Source of the DNA: an uncultured Algimonas sp.
GTDB taxonomy: Bacteria; Pseudomonadota; Alphaproteobacteria; Caulobacterales; Maricaulaceae
NCBI RefSeq assembly: GCF_947498175.1
Contig: NZ_CANMJB010000003.1
Location: 124,001-188,000 of the forward strand
Length of the DNA: 64,000 nucleotides
Reading direction: 5' to 3'
The notes beneath the pieces were generated by a model, which ran no database searches, was not told the origin of the DNA, and was given only the letters and a program-made list of their open reading frames with translations. A program made the translations under genes and the position numbers. Positions 19,370-28,032 of this stretch are shown here, piece by piece (position 1 is the first letter of the stretch; every line of letters begins with the position of its first letter).

Positions 19370-20920
19370 CTATTCGGCCAGCTTCGCTTCGAACCAGTGC
19401 TTGGTCGGCGTGCCTGCGACCCTTTCGAGTTCATTCAGGAAATCGCGCGTCGTCACCGGCGGGTTGGCCATCAGGGCCTGCATGAAAGCCGCGAAAGCCT
19501 TTCGCCCCACGCGGTTTTCCAGCTCCGCGAGCAGAAGCGGCGCCTTGCGATACAGCACCAGATGAGGCGGACGGACGGTGGCTCCGGCCGTCCAGACGGG
19601 CGGCAGGTCGTAGCCGTTCAGCCAGTCCCGGTAGCGGACCAGCCGCGCGGCATAGACGGCCTCGCCCAACGCCTCGCGCACGGCCATGTTGGCCAGATGG
19701 TCGGCCACGCCTTCGTTGATCCAGTTGTCCGGCCCGCCAATGTGGGCGCGGCTCCAATAATGGGCGAGCTCGTGGCAGATGAACTGGCGCAGGGCTTCCT
19801 CGCCTTCGTTCTCGATGTCGCTGAGCGAGATCAGCGTGCCGCGCGCATAGCTGGCCTCGGCCCGCCCCGTGACGATGATGGAGGCGGGCGGCAAGGGCCC
19901 GGCCGGACCGGCCAGAGCGTTCAGATAGGCCGCACAGCCGTTCAGCGCCGCCTTCAATTCCGGGATCTTCGTGCCCGGTTCGCGGCGTGCATCGAAAATG
20001 GTCCAGTCCTGCGCCGGATACCGCACGCTCGACGACAGGAGCGAGACCGCGATGTCCAGCGCGGGCCGGTCCTGCCGCAGCCGGTAGCCGACCGGCGTGC
20101 GGTCGATACGCCCTGCCGCCACCGGCTGCCAGTCGCCTGCGACCCTGATTTGTATGTCGGCCGTCAGACGCGCGCCGAAGCTCGCATCGAACGGGAACCA
20201 GAAACTGTCCGCCGTCAGTTCGACCTTGTCCGCATCCAGCGTATTGACGGCGACCGACGACCGGTCCGGGAAAAGCGGCCCGGCATAGGCGATCTTGACG
20301 ATGCGGTCCGCCCCGTCCCGGGACGGGTGCAGGGCAACGGCATGGATGAGGGCGAGGCCGTCCAGACCGGGCGCGGGGGCCGTTGCGACCGACACTACAT
20401 CCGCGCCGCCGACCCGCGCCGCGCCGAAGGCGGCGTTCAGGGCGAAAGCGATCTCGCGCGCATCCGGGTCGGCGATGCGGATCGTCCAACCGGCGGCCAA
20501 GGATCCCGTTTCCGGCCGAAGCTCGACCGAACCGAGATAGTGCAGCGACCTTTGCGGCGGAGTGGTGGGGGACGGGGTGGCGGGGGACGGGGTGGCGGCC
20601 GCGGACGGCGGGACGGGCGGGCTCAGATGGTCATGCGACAGACTGCCGGGCGGGTTTCGGTCGGGGGAGGACCGCTCGGGAGGACCTTGTCCGGGGGAGG
20701 CGGAGGAAGGCGGCCCAGCCGCCCCGGCAAAGGAGAGGCCGAGCGCGCTCAGCAGCGCCCCGGCCGCGCATCCCGCGACCGCACCTCTCGCGACCCCCCT
20801 GCGCGGGCGGCGACGGGCGGGATCCGGCGCGGTCCTGCGGAGCGTGGCGATGTCGGCCTCCTCTTCTCTGTCGCAAGTCCTTTGCCCGTCAAGATTGCGG
20901 CAATCGGCGGACCGGCGCAA
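19370..20920 (-). CDS. M1-like zinc metallopeptidase (gluzincin), exported
   Basis: Up to 516 residues. The zinc site HELAHYWSRAH is followed 18 residues later by the NEGVADHLAN glutamate, giving the HExxH-(18)-E pattern of M1 peptidases. The GAMEN exopeptidase motif is not seen, so it may not be a true aminopeptidase. The N-terminus has a hydrophobic segment (GAVAGCAAGALLSALGLSFAGAAG) and then a Pro/Ser/Thr-rich linker of about 60 residues. The only in-frame initiator is a TTG; a strong GGAGG lies 6 bases before an in-frame ATC at 20851, so the annotated start is doubtful. Confidence 0.8.
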   Translation of the reverse strand: MRRSADCRNLDGQRTCDREEEADIATLRRTAPDPARRRPRRGVARGAVAGCAAGALLSALGLSFAGAAGPPSSASPGQGPPERSSPDRNPPGSLSHDHLSPPVPPSAAATPSPATPSPTTPPQRSLHYLGSVELRPETGSLAAGWTIRIADPDAREIAFALNAAFGAARVGGADVVSVATAPAPGLDGLALIHAVALHPSRDGADRIVKIAYAGPLFPDRSSVAVNTLDADKVELTADSFWFPFDASFGARLTADIQIRVAGDWQPVAAGRIDRTPVGYRLRQDRPALDIAVSLLSSSVRYPAQDWTIFDARREPGTKIPELKAALNGCAAYLNALAGPAGPLPPASIIVTGRAEASYARGTLISLSDIENEGEEALRQFICHELAHYWSRAHIGGPDNWINEGVADHLANMAVREALGEAVYAARLVRYRDWLNGYDLPPVWTAGATVRPPHLVLYRKAPLLLAELENRVGRKAFAAFMQALMANPPVTTRDFLNELERVAGTPTKHWFEAKLAE

Positions 20921-20933
20921 TGCATTCCTTGCG

Positions 20934-20989
20934 AAAAATCGATCGGCCCCGTGAAAATCGATTGGCCCCGTGAAAATCGATTGGCGAGT
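20934..20989. repeat. three tandem 19-bp repeats in a divergent promoter region
   Basis: The unit is GAAAATCGATTGGCCCCGT; the first copy begins with A instead of G and has ATCGATCGG, and the third diverges after TTGGC. Each copy contains ATCGAT. The array lies just upstream of the leftward peptidase start and 33 bp before the rightward membrane-protein gene, a position suited to a cooperative operator. Confidence 0.8.
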
Positions 20990-21021
20990 CCGGCCGCCTC
21001 CGTGTCATACTCCTACGGGCC

Positions 21022-21468
21022 ATGCGCCGCCCCGCACCCCTCACCCCGCCTACGCCCCCGCGCGGACGGCCCGCCGACCGCCTGTCGGCCGGTCTGGCCG
21101 CCATCGGCCTGGCCGCCTCGGTCGCGGCGACGCTGTGGTTCTTCGCGGGCTTCTTCGAAACCGATCCGGGCTTCACACCCGCCAGCTCGGCCTTGCTCCT
21201 GTCGCTGGGGCTCGGTGCGTTCGCCATCATTCCTTGCGCGGTGGTCATGCGCCTGGCGTGGCGGTCCTGGAGGCGGGGCTTCAAGCCATCTTACGGCCTC
21301 TGGACCGTGTTCCTGATGGCGCCGTGGCTGCCTCTGGCCACTCTGGCGGCCCGGTCGGACTGGCTGCCGGCCTGGCTCGGCGCGGGTCCGCTGCTGGTCG
21401 CAATCCCGGTCATGATCTGGGCGATCGTGTCGATCGCCTTGGAACGACGGGGCCGGTCCGGCGCTTGA
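21022..21468 (+). CDS. hypothetical inner-membrane protein
   Basis: 148 residues. About four hydrophobic segments: AGLAAIGLAASVAATLWFFA, ALLLSLGLGAFAIIPCAVVM, LWTVFLMAPWLPLATLAA and PLLVAIPVMIWAIVSIAL. The N-terminus is Pro/Arg-rich and the C-terminus basic. No family recognised. Shares the divergent promoter region and 19-bp repeats with the M1-like peptidase. Confidence 0.7.
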   Translation: MRRPAPLTPPTPPRGRPADRLSAGLAAIGLAASVAATLWFFAGFFETDPGFTPASSALLLSLGLGAFAIIPCAVVMRLAWRSWRRGFKPSYGLWTVFLMAPWLPLATLAARSDWLPAWLGAGPLLVAIPVMIWAIVSIALERRGRSGA

Positions 21469-21604
21469 TCCCCTGCCACGCAGTTGTGATTGGCTGCGGA
21501 CAGCCAGACCGGATAGGCTTGGAACATAAGGAAAGTTTATGTTTCGTGCAGCGCCGGTTCAGAAACGCCGCGTTATACGCGCGAGCGAGATAAGGAGACA
21601 CAGG

Positions 21605-22234
21605 ATGGAAATCAGGACAACGCATAAGACGCTTCGGCACGCCTTGCTGTGCGCCGGTGCCGCCCTGCTGGCGGCCTGCGCGACGGCGACCCCGTACCAG
21701 CCCGCCAGCGAGCCGGGCGCCTTTGACGGGTTTTCGCAGCAGATGATCGAGAACGACCGCGCCCGGATCACCTTTGCGGGCAATTCGCTGACCAAGCGCG
21801 AAACGGTCGAGAACTACCTGCTCTACCGCGCGGCCGAAACCACGCTGGAACGCGGCTATGACTGGTTCGAGCTGGTCGAGCGCGACACGGAGAGCAAGAC
21901 CCGCTATCGCGGCTCGTCGCTGGGGCCGAACTTCTACGATCCCTTCTTCGATTACAGCTTCTTCCATCCGCGTTTCGGCTGGGGGCCGGGCTTCCGCTAT
22001 TCGCGGTTCGGCGGCTATTACGGGTTCGGTCGGTTCGGGCGTCCCGGCTTCCACGGGGGCTTCGGCAGAGGCTTCGACGATTTCGACGTGCGCGAGATCA
22101 ACAAGTACCGCACCACGGCCGAAGTGCGTTTCGGCAACGGCCCGAAGCCCGAAGAGGCGCCGAACGCCTTTACGGCCCGCGAAGTGATCGCCAATCTCGG
22201 CCCGACGATCCGGCTGCCCGAAGCCGAGAGCTGA
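21605..22234 (+). CDS. CC0125/CC1285-family lipoprotein
   Basis: 209 residues from MEIRTTHKTL, with AAGGAG upstream. The lipoprotein signal is HALLCAGAALLAACATATPY, giving a lipidated cysteine. The family core is present: DRARITFAGNSLTKRETVEN and LLYRAAETTLERGYDWFELV. A Gly/Phe/Tyr-rich segment follows (FGGYYGFGRFGRPGFHGG). These lipoproteins are typical of Caulobacterales relatives and their function is unknown; they are probably periplasm- or outer-membrane-attached. Confidence 0.88.
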   Translation: MEIRTTHKTLRHALLCAGAALLAACATATPYQPASEPGAFDGFSQQMIENDRARITFAGNSLTKRETVENYLLYRAAETTLERGYDWFELVERDTESKTRYRGSSLGPNFYDPFFDYSFFHPRFGWGPGFRYSRFGGYYGFGRFGRPGFHGGFGRGFDDFDVREINKYRTTAEVRFGNGPKPEEAPNAFTAREVIANLGPTIRLPEAES

Positions 22235-22258
22235 CGCTCCCGCCCTTCGACCGAGTGC

Positions 22259-22283
22259 AGGCCGTCCGCGAGGGCGGCCTTTT
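22259..22283 (+). terminator. intrinsic terminator of the CC0125-family gene
   Basis: AGGCCGTCC and GGGCGGCCT form a 9-bp stem (one G-T pair) around a GCGA tetraloop, followed by TTT and a T-rich end, 24 bp past the stop. Confidence 0.8.
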
Positions 22284-22295
22284 CGTTTGGCGGCT

Positions 22296-23135
22296 TCAAA
22301 GCGTCCCGCGCCCCTCCAGTTCGACCGGCCCGCTCATGATGACGTGGCCGTCGGACGCCCGCCAATCGATATGGAGCGTGCCGCCATCCACCTGGACGGC
22401 GACCGACCGGCCGGCGCGTTTCTGGCGGTGGGCGGCGACGACGGCGGCGCAGGCGCCGGTGCCGCAGGCCTGCGTCATGCCGACCCCGCGTTCCCACACT
22501 TTCAGGCGCATCGCGTCGGGCGCGTCGATGCGCGCGAACCCGACATTGGTCTGCTCCGGGAAAAGCGGGTGGAATTCCACCATCGGCCCGGCCAGATGCG
22601 GCTTCACCGTGTCGAAATCCTCGACGAAGAAGACGACATGCGGATTGCCCATGCTGACCGCGCCCGGATTGGACAGAGCGGGCGCGTCGATCGGGCCGAG
22701 CTTCACATCGATATGATGGGTGTGCATCGGCTCCTTCAAGGGGATCTGCGCCCAGTCGAGCTTGGGTTCGCCCATATCCACGGCGACCGAGAACGGCCCC
22801 GTGCGCGTGCAGGGCAGATGCGCGTCATTGGTCTGCACCACGGCGGCGTCGCGGCCCGTTTCCTCCATGACCAGCCAGGCCGCGCATCGCGTGGCGTTCC
22901 CGCACGCATCGACTTCGAACCCCTTTTGGTTGCGGATTTCCATGAAGACGTCCGCCCCGGCGGAGGCCGGGGCGCGCAGCACGATCAGCTGGTCCGCGCC
23001 GAGCGGTCCCATGGCGGCGGAGCCGGGCTCGCAGAGGGCGCGGACCTGATCGTCCGACAGGACGAAGCCGGGGCGCGACCGCGCGTCGAACACGGCGAAC
23101 CGGTTGCCGGCCCCGTTCATGATGAGGAAGTCCAT
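22296..23135 (-). CDS. dapF: diaminopimelate epimerase
   Basis: 279 residues, normal length. Converts LL-DAP to meso-DAP for lysine and peptidoglycan. The two catalytic cysteines are in VDACGNATRCAAWLV and TQACGTGACAAVVAA. The N-terminal substrate motif reads MNGAGNRFAVFD and the central one SMGNPHVVFFVED. It sits divergently from the BON-MscS gene with only about 50 bp between starts. Confidence 0.97.
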   Translation of the reverse strand: MDFLIMNGAGNRFAVFDARSRPGFVLSDDQVRALCEPGSAAMGPLGADQLIVLRAPASAGADVFMEIRNQKGFEVDACGNATRCAAWLVMEETGRDAAVVQTNDAHLPCTRTGPFSVAVDMGEPKLDWAQIPLKEPMHTHHIDVKLGPIDAPALSNPGAVSMGNPHVVFFVEDFDTVKPHLAGPMVEFHPLFPEQTNVGFARIDAPDAMRLKVWERGVGMTQACGTGACAAVVAAHRQKRAGRSVAVQVDGGTLHIDWRASDGHVIMSGPVELEGRGTL

Positions 23136-23185
23136 GGCTCCGCCTATAAGATGAAACCGCAGGCGCGCCCAGCCGTTCGAACATC

Positions 23186-24538
23186 ATGCGTCCCTTGCAT
23201 TACATCGCCGCCCTTGTGCTGGCTCTGCTCTACGTGCTGATCCCGCCGACCGTGTCCTGGGCGCAGGACGCGCCGGCGGATGTCGCGCCGATCACGGTCC
23301 AGTCCGGTCCGACCGACAGGCAGATCCAGGCCCGGATCGCGGACATCCTGTCCAAGATGACCGATACGCAAAGCGTCGCCATCGGCGTGGACGGCAGCGT
23401 CGTCACCCTGTCGGGCGAAGCGCCCAACACCGAAGCGGCCGAGCGGGCGGTCGGGATCGCCGAACGGGTGGACGGGGTCGTGGCCGTCCAGGACGAGATC
23501 GTGCGCACGCTGGATGTGTCGGACAACGTCACCCCGCTGGTGGACCGCACGGCGGAACTGAGCACGCAGTTCGTGCGCGCGCTGCCGCTGATCGCGGCAG
23601 CGTTGACGGCGCTGGTCGCGATCTATCTGCTGGGCCGCTTCCTGGCCGGGCGGAAGAGATTGCTGGAACGCATGGCGGGCAATCCGTTCCTGGCCGAACT
23701 GATCGCCACGGCCATTCGCATCGCTTTCGTGCTGATCGGCATCGTCGTGGCGCTGAACATCCTCGGCGCGACCGGACTGGTCGGAACCGTGCTGGGCGGG
23801 GCCGGGATCATCGGCATCGCCTTGGGTTTCGGGGTGCGCGACACGGTGGAGAACTACGTCGCGTCGCTGCTCTTGTCGATCCGCCAGCCCTTCCGGGCCG
23901 AGGACCATGTCGTCATCGACGGGCAGGAGGGGATCGTCGTGCGGCTGAACACCCGCGCGACCATTCTGATGACGCTGGACGGCAACCACTTGCGCATTCC
24001 CAACGCCAAGGTCTTCAAGGCCGACATCCTGAACTACACGACCAATCCCACGCGCCGGTTCGGTTTCCGGGTCGGCGTGGACAGCGCCGACGACCCCGTC
24101 GCGGCCATCGCCGTGGGGACGCAGGCCATGGCGGAGCTGCCCTTCGTGCTGGCCGACCCGCCGCCGGCCGGCCGGATCGTGGAGGTCGGCGACAGCTCCA
24201 TCCTGATCGACTACATGGCCTGGATCGACCAGCGCGAGACCGGCTTCTTCTCCGCCCGCAGCCAGGCCATCCGCGACGTCAAGACCGTGCTGGAGGACCA
24301 GGGCTTCTCCCTGCCCGAACCGCTCTACCGCGTGCGGGTGGATACGGGGTCCGCCCCGCCGGTTCCGGCGGACAAGCCTGCGAAAGCCCGGCCCGTGCCG
24401 GAGGCCATGCTGGCGGAAGCGCTCGACACGAATGCGGAGTTCACCATCATCGAGCACATGGCTGAGGAACGCAAGATCGCCGAGGCGGCCGGCCGGACGG
24501 GGCCCGACCTTCTGGACGACGACGCGCCGCAGGAATGA
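23186..24538 (+). CDS. MscS-family mechanosensitive channel with N-terminal BON domain
   Basis: 450 residues. A signal peptide (IAALVLALLYVLIPPTVSWA) is followed by a periplasmic BON domain (residues about 40-115, SVAIGVDGSVVTLSGEAP and VDGVVAVQDEI). Three membrane helices follow; the pore-lining TM3 is GGAGIIGIALGFGVRDTVEN. The MscS beta domain has RAEDHVVIDGQEGIVV and the C-terminal domain a YRVRVDTG end. The acidic tail has no recognised domain. BON domains bind phospholipid, so the domain may sense membrane or envelope state. The architecture is unusual for an osmotic safety valve. Confidence 0.92.
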   Translation: MRPLHYIAALVLALLYVLIPPTVSWAQDAPADVAPITVQSGPTDRQIQARIADILSKMTDTQSVAIGVDGSVVTLSGEAPNTEAAERAVGIAERVDGVVAVQDEIVRTLDVSDNVTPLVDRTAELSTQFVRALPLIAAALTALVAIYLLGRFLAGRKRLLERMAGNPFLAELIATAIRIAFVLIGIVVALNILGATGLVGTVLGGAGIIGIALGFGVRDTVENYVASLLLSIRQPFRAEDHVVIDGQEGIVVRLNTRATILMTLDGNHLRIPNAKVFKADILNYTTNPTRRFGFRVGVDSADDPVAAIAVGTQAMAELPFVLADPPPAGRIVEVGDSSILIDYMAWIDQRETGFFSARSQAIRDVKTVLEDQGFSLPEPLYRVRVDTGSAPPVPADKPAKARPVPEAMLAEALDTNAEFTIIEHMAEERKIAEAAGRTGPDLLDDDAPQE

Positions 24539-24617
24539 GCGGGCGCCCGCTCGGTTCGACTTGCCTTCCCCCACGACGGCGTTACACCGTCTCCAGACAC
24601 TCTGACTGGAGACCGCA

Positions 24618-26864
24618 ATGACCCCCAAACACCTGCTTCTGGCCGCAAGCGCCCTGGCCCTGCTGGCCGCCTGTTCCGACACTGACGAGACCGCCATGAC
24701 CGATGCGAGCGAAACCCCCGTGACCGAAAGCGCGGACGCCGGAACGGTCGACGCGGACGCGACGGCTGACGATTACGTGCCCGTCGCCTACGAAACCGAG
24801 GGCCAGCGCGACGAAGACCATCTCTGGCTCGAGGAGGTCGAAGGCGAGGACGCGCTCGCCCAGGTGCGCGAATGGAACGAACGCTCGCTCGACCGGCTGA
24901 AGGCCGATCCGCGCTACGAGACGCTCTACCAGGACGCGCTCGACATCCTGCAGAGCAAGGACAAGATCCCCTACGTCTCCTACCGCGGCGGGTACGCCCA
25001 CAATTTCTGGCAGGACGAGGACAGCGTGCGTGGCATCTGGCGCCGCACCACCATGGACAGCTATCTGTCCGACGAGACCGAATGGGAAACGGTGCTGGAC
25101 TTCGACAAGCTGGCGGCCGACGAGGACGCCAATTGGGTCTACAAGGGCAATAACTGCCTGAGCCCCGACTACGACATGTGCATCGTCAACCTGTCCGACG
25201 GCGGCAAGGACGCGGTCGTGCGCCGCGAATTCAACGCCGGAACCGGCGAATTCGTGCCCGCCAGCGAAGGCGGCTTCGTCACGCCGGAATCCAAAGGCAC
25301 GATGGACTGGGTCGACGAAGACACGATGGTCGTGGCCATCGACTTCGGTGAAGGGACGCTCACGGATAGCGGCTATCCCAGCACGGCGCGCCTCTGGACG
25401 CGCGGCCAGGACCTGGACGACGCGGTCGAGATCGGCCGGGGCAATCAGACCGATGTCGGCTATTGGCCGGGCGTTCTGGAGCTGAGCGACGGCCGCCGCG
25501 AGATCTTCGTGTCGCAAAGCACGACCTTCTACGACACGGACACGTTCTGGTTCCCCCGCAACGAGGACGGCAGCGTGGGCGAGGCCGTCCAGGTGCCGGT
25601 CCCGACCAAGTCCAACCTCGGCGCCGAATTCAAGGGCCAGATGATGTTGTCGCTCAACGAGGACTGGCGCGGCTTCGAATCCGGCGATCTGGTCAGTTTC
25701 GCCGTGGACGACTTCATGGAGGACGGTGAGATCGCCGACGTCCACCTGGTCTATTCGCCGGACGAGCGCAGCTCGCTGGGCGGCTACGGCGTCACAGCCG
25801 ACAAGGTGCTGCTCGCCAAGACGACCGACGTGAAGGGCTCTGTCCTGGCCTTCGACTGGGACGGCGAAAGCTGGACGTCCGAGGCGATCGACCTGCCCGC
25901 CAACGGCGCGGCGAATGTCGGCGCGACCAATCCGAAGGAAAGCATCGCCTTCCTGTCGGCCGAGGATTTCCTGACCCCCGACACGCTCTACACGATCGAC
26001 ACGTCGGCGGACGATCTTACCCCGGTCGCGGCCAAGTCGCTGCCGGACTGGTTCGACACGGACGGCATGGTCAGCGAGCAGTTCTTCGCCACGTCCAAGG
26101 ACGGCACGCGCGTGCCCTATTTCGTGGTCCGCGCGGCGGATACGGAGATGAACGGCGAGAACCCGACCCTGCTCTACGGCTATGGCGGGTTCGAGATCCC
26201 GCTCAATCCGAGCTATTCGGCGACGCGCGGCAAGCTGTGGCTGGAGCAGGGCGGCGTCTATGTGCTGGCCAACATCCGCGGCGGCGGCGAATACGGACCC
26301 AACTGGCACCAGGCCGGTCTGAAGACCGAGCGCCAGCGCATCTATGACGATTTCATCGCGGTGGCGGAGTCGCTGATCGACAAGGGCATCACCAGCCCGG
26401 ATCATCTCGGCATCGAGGGCGGCTCCAATGGCGGGCTGCTGACCGGCGTGATGACGACGCAGCGCCCGGACCTGTTCAACGCGGCCATCATCGCGGTGCC
26501 GCTGCTCGACATGCAGCGCTTCCACACCCTGCTGGCCGGGGCTTCCTGGATGGGCGAATACGGCAATCCGGACGATCCGGTCGAAGGCGAATTCCTGCGC
26601 CGCATCAGCCCGTATCACAACATCCGGGCCGACGTGGACTATCCGGAAGTCTTCCTGGTCACCTCGACCAAGGACGACCGCGTCCATCCCGCCCACGCGC
26701 GCAAATTCGCCCAGCGCATGGAAGACCAGGACCACGATTTCCTCTATTACGAGAACATCGACGGCGGCCACAGCGCCGCGGCTAACCTCAAGGAAACGGC
26801 CAACCGCCTGGCGCTGCAGCATGTCTATCTGCTGCAGAAGCTGGCGGATGACGCAGGCGACTGA
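24618..26864 (+). CDS. prolyl oligopeptidase family serine peptidase (S9A), lipoprotein
   Basis: 748 residues. The lipoprotein-type signal is LLLAASALALLAACSDT. A beta-propeller domain (residues about 120-450) precedes the alpha/beta-hydrolase domain with the nucleophile in IEGGSNGGLLTGVM, the Asp in TSTKDDRVHPAHAR and the His in DGGHSAAANLKE. Prolyl oligopeptidases cleave short peptides after proline; with a lipid anchor this one would work in the periplasm or outer membrane. The acidic, Thr/Asp-rich segment after the signal is a linker. Confidence 0.94.
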   Translation: MTPKHLLLAASALALLAACSDTDETAMTDASETPVTESADAGTVDADATADDYVPVAYETEGQRDEDHLWLEEVEGEDALAQVREWNERSLDRLKADPRYETLYQDALDILQSKDKIPYVSYRGGYAHNFWQDEDSVRGIWRRTTMDSYLSDETEWETVLDFDKLAADEDANWVYKGNNCLSPDYDMCIVNLSDGGKDAVVRREFNAGTGEFVPASEGGFVTPESKGTMDWVDEDTMVVAIDFGEGTLTDSGYPSTARLWTRGQDLDDAVEIGRGNQTDVGYWPGVLELSDGRREIFVSQSTTFYDTDTFWFPRNEDGSVGEAVQVPVPTKSNLGAEFKGQMMLSLNEDWRGFESGDLVSFAVDDFMEDGEIADVHLVYSPDERSSLGGYGVTADKVLLAKTTDVKGSVLAFDWDGESWTSEAIDLPANGAANVGATNPKESIAFLSAEDFLTPDTLYTIDTSADDLTPVAAKSLPDWFDTDGMVSEQFFATSKDGTRVPYFVVRAADTEMNGENPTLLYGYGGFEIPLNPSYSATRGKLWLEQGGVYVLANIRGGGEYGPNWHQAGLKTERQRIYDDFIAVAESLIDKGITSPDHLGIEGGSNGGLLTGVMTTQRPDLFNAAIIAVPLLDMQRFHTLLAGASWMGEYGNPDDPVEGEFLRRISPYHNIRADVDYPEVFLVTSTKDDRVHPAHARKFAQRMEDQDHDFLYYENIDGGHSAAANLKETANRLALQHVYLLQKLADDAGD

Positions 26865-26935
26865 TCCGGGGGATCGATTTCAGAGGAACCGGGCGGCTGG
26901 GCCGTCCGGCCTCACCTCAATCAGATCACGAAACG

Positions 26936-26957
26936 GCGCCCCGCGGGGCGCTTTTTT
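26936..26957 (+). terminator. intrinsic terminator of the prolyl oligopeptidase gene
   Basis: GCGCCCC and GGGGCGC form a 7-bp stem with a 2-nt spacer, so the real loop includes the inner pairs; six T follow immediately. Confidence 0.85.
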
Positions 26958-26978
26958 CATGAGCCGGCCGAAGTCGGC

Positions 26979-27245
26979 TCAGCGCATCTGGCTGCCCTTG
27001 GAGCCGCGGCGGTTATAGGGGCTGAGCGTCGTCGTGCCGTCGCGTTCCGTCTGGCAGGGCACGCAGGTCTTCACGCCGGGCAGGGCTTCGCGCCGCGCTT
27101 CCGGAATGGGGTCCGCGCATTCAACACACAGTCTGGCGCTTTCGCCCCTGGGCAGGCGGGCCGCCGCGTGACGCACCGCGTCCTTGACGCTGTCGTCGAT
27201 CTGTTCCTGTATCGCCCCGTCCTTCGACCATCCGCCTGCCATCAT
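26979..27245 (-). CDS. DksA/TraR-type zinc-finger protein, YbiI-like
   Basis: 88 residues, the same length as E. coli YbiI and with its layout: a short N-terminal helical part (GGWSKDGAIQEQIDDSVKDA), RLCVECADPIPEARREALPG with the first CxxC, TCVPCQ with the second, and a YNRRGSKGSQMR tail. It lacks the long coiled coil of DksA, so an RNA-polymerase secondary-channel role is uncertain. Confidence 0.93.
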   Translation of the reverse strand: MMAGGWSKDGAIQEQIDDSVKDAVRHAAARLPRGESARLCVECADPIPEARREALPGVKTCVPCQTERDGTTTLSPYNRRGSKGSQMR

Positions 27246-27474
27246 CTGTCCTTCCGGTAGACCTTCGTTTCCCGCTCAACCGATCAACGCATTGTCACAG
27301 GCAACGGTTCATATCGGCCCGCAGGTGACCAGAATGGATCTTCGCTCGATATCGATATTCTCACAGGCTCGTGACATGTCGCGAGACCATCGTGTCTGTC
27401 ATTTGAACCGGACGGTCCATAAGCGGTTCCTGCGGCCTCGTCGAGGGCCATCACAGGACTGAAAAGAGACCCAC

Positions 27475-27969
27475 ATGCGTAATTTCCTCAAGACCCCGAT
27501 CGTGGCGACAGCCTTGGCGCTCGGCGCGACGGGCGCGATGATCACCCTGCCCGCCTTCGCCGCCGACGAAATCAGCGTCACGACGACCGCGCAAGCCCCG
27601 ACCCTGGCCGTGCAGGGCTATGACGTCGTGTCCTACCAGACGCCGGGCGAGCCCGTCGAAGGGCTGGCGCGATTCAGCGCCGACCATGACGGCGCGACCT
27701 ACCGCTTTTCCGATCAGGCCAATCTGGACGCCTTCACCGCCGATCCGGCGCGCTTCGTCCCGGCTTACGGCGGCTTCTGTGCCTACGGCGTGTCCAAGGG
27801 CAAGAAGTTCGACGCCGATCCGGAAGCCTATACGGTGGTGGACGGCAGGCTCTACCTGAACGTCAGCAAGCGCGTTCGCAAGACATGGCTGAAGAAGCGG
27901 GACGCCCATATCGACCAGGCCGAAACCCGCTGGACCGACATCGAACATGTCGCCATCGGCGACCTCTGA
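27475..27969 (+). CDS. YHS domain protein, exported
   Basis: 164 residues with a signal peptide (VATALALGATGAMITLPAFA). The YHS-like domain has LAVQGYDVVSYQTPGEPVEG, YRFSDQANLDAFTADPARF and PAYGGFCAYGVSKGKKF. YHS domains often bind metals; here the conserved Cys in GGFCAYG fits. The C-terminal VRKTWLKKRDAHIDQAETRW is common in this group. The 229 bp upstream contains no other gene and should hold its promoter. AAAGAGA lies before the ATG. Confidence 0.9.
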   Translation: MRNFLKTPIVATALALGATGAMITLPAFAADEISVTTTAQAPTLAVQGYDVVSYQTPGEPVEGLARFSADHDGATYRFSDQANLDAFTADPARFVPAYGGFCAYGVSKGKKFDADPEAYTVVDGRLYLNVSKRVRKTWLKKRDAHIDQAETRWTDIEHVAIGDL

Positions 27970-28032
27970 TCGGCCGGATGAGCGCGCCCGTCCGCCTGCG
28001 CGCCAGTCCGCCTGCGTGGACGGGCCGTCATG

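Noticed and set aside
20934..20989. Possible CRISPR array
   Set aside because: Three adjacent 19-bp repeats with no spacers and no cas genes nearby.
24582..26822. Long leftward frame opposite the prolyl oligopeptidase gene
   Set aside because: The serine peptidase motifs are on the plus strand; this frame is a composition effect.
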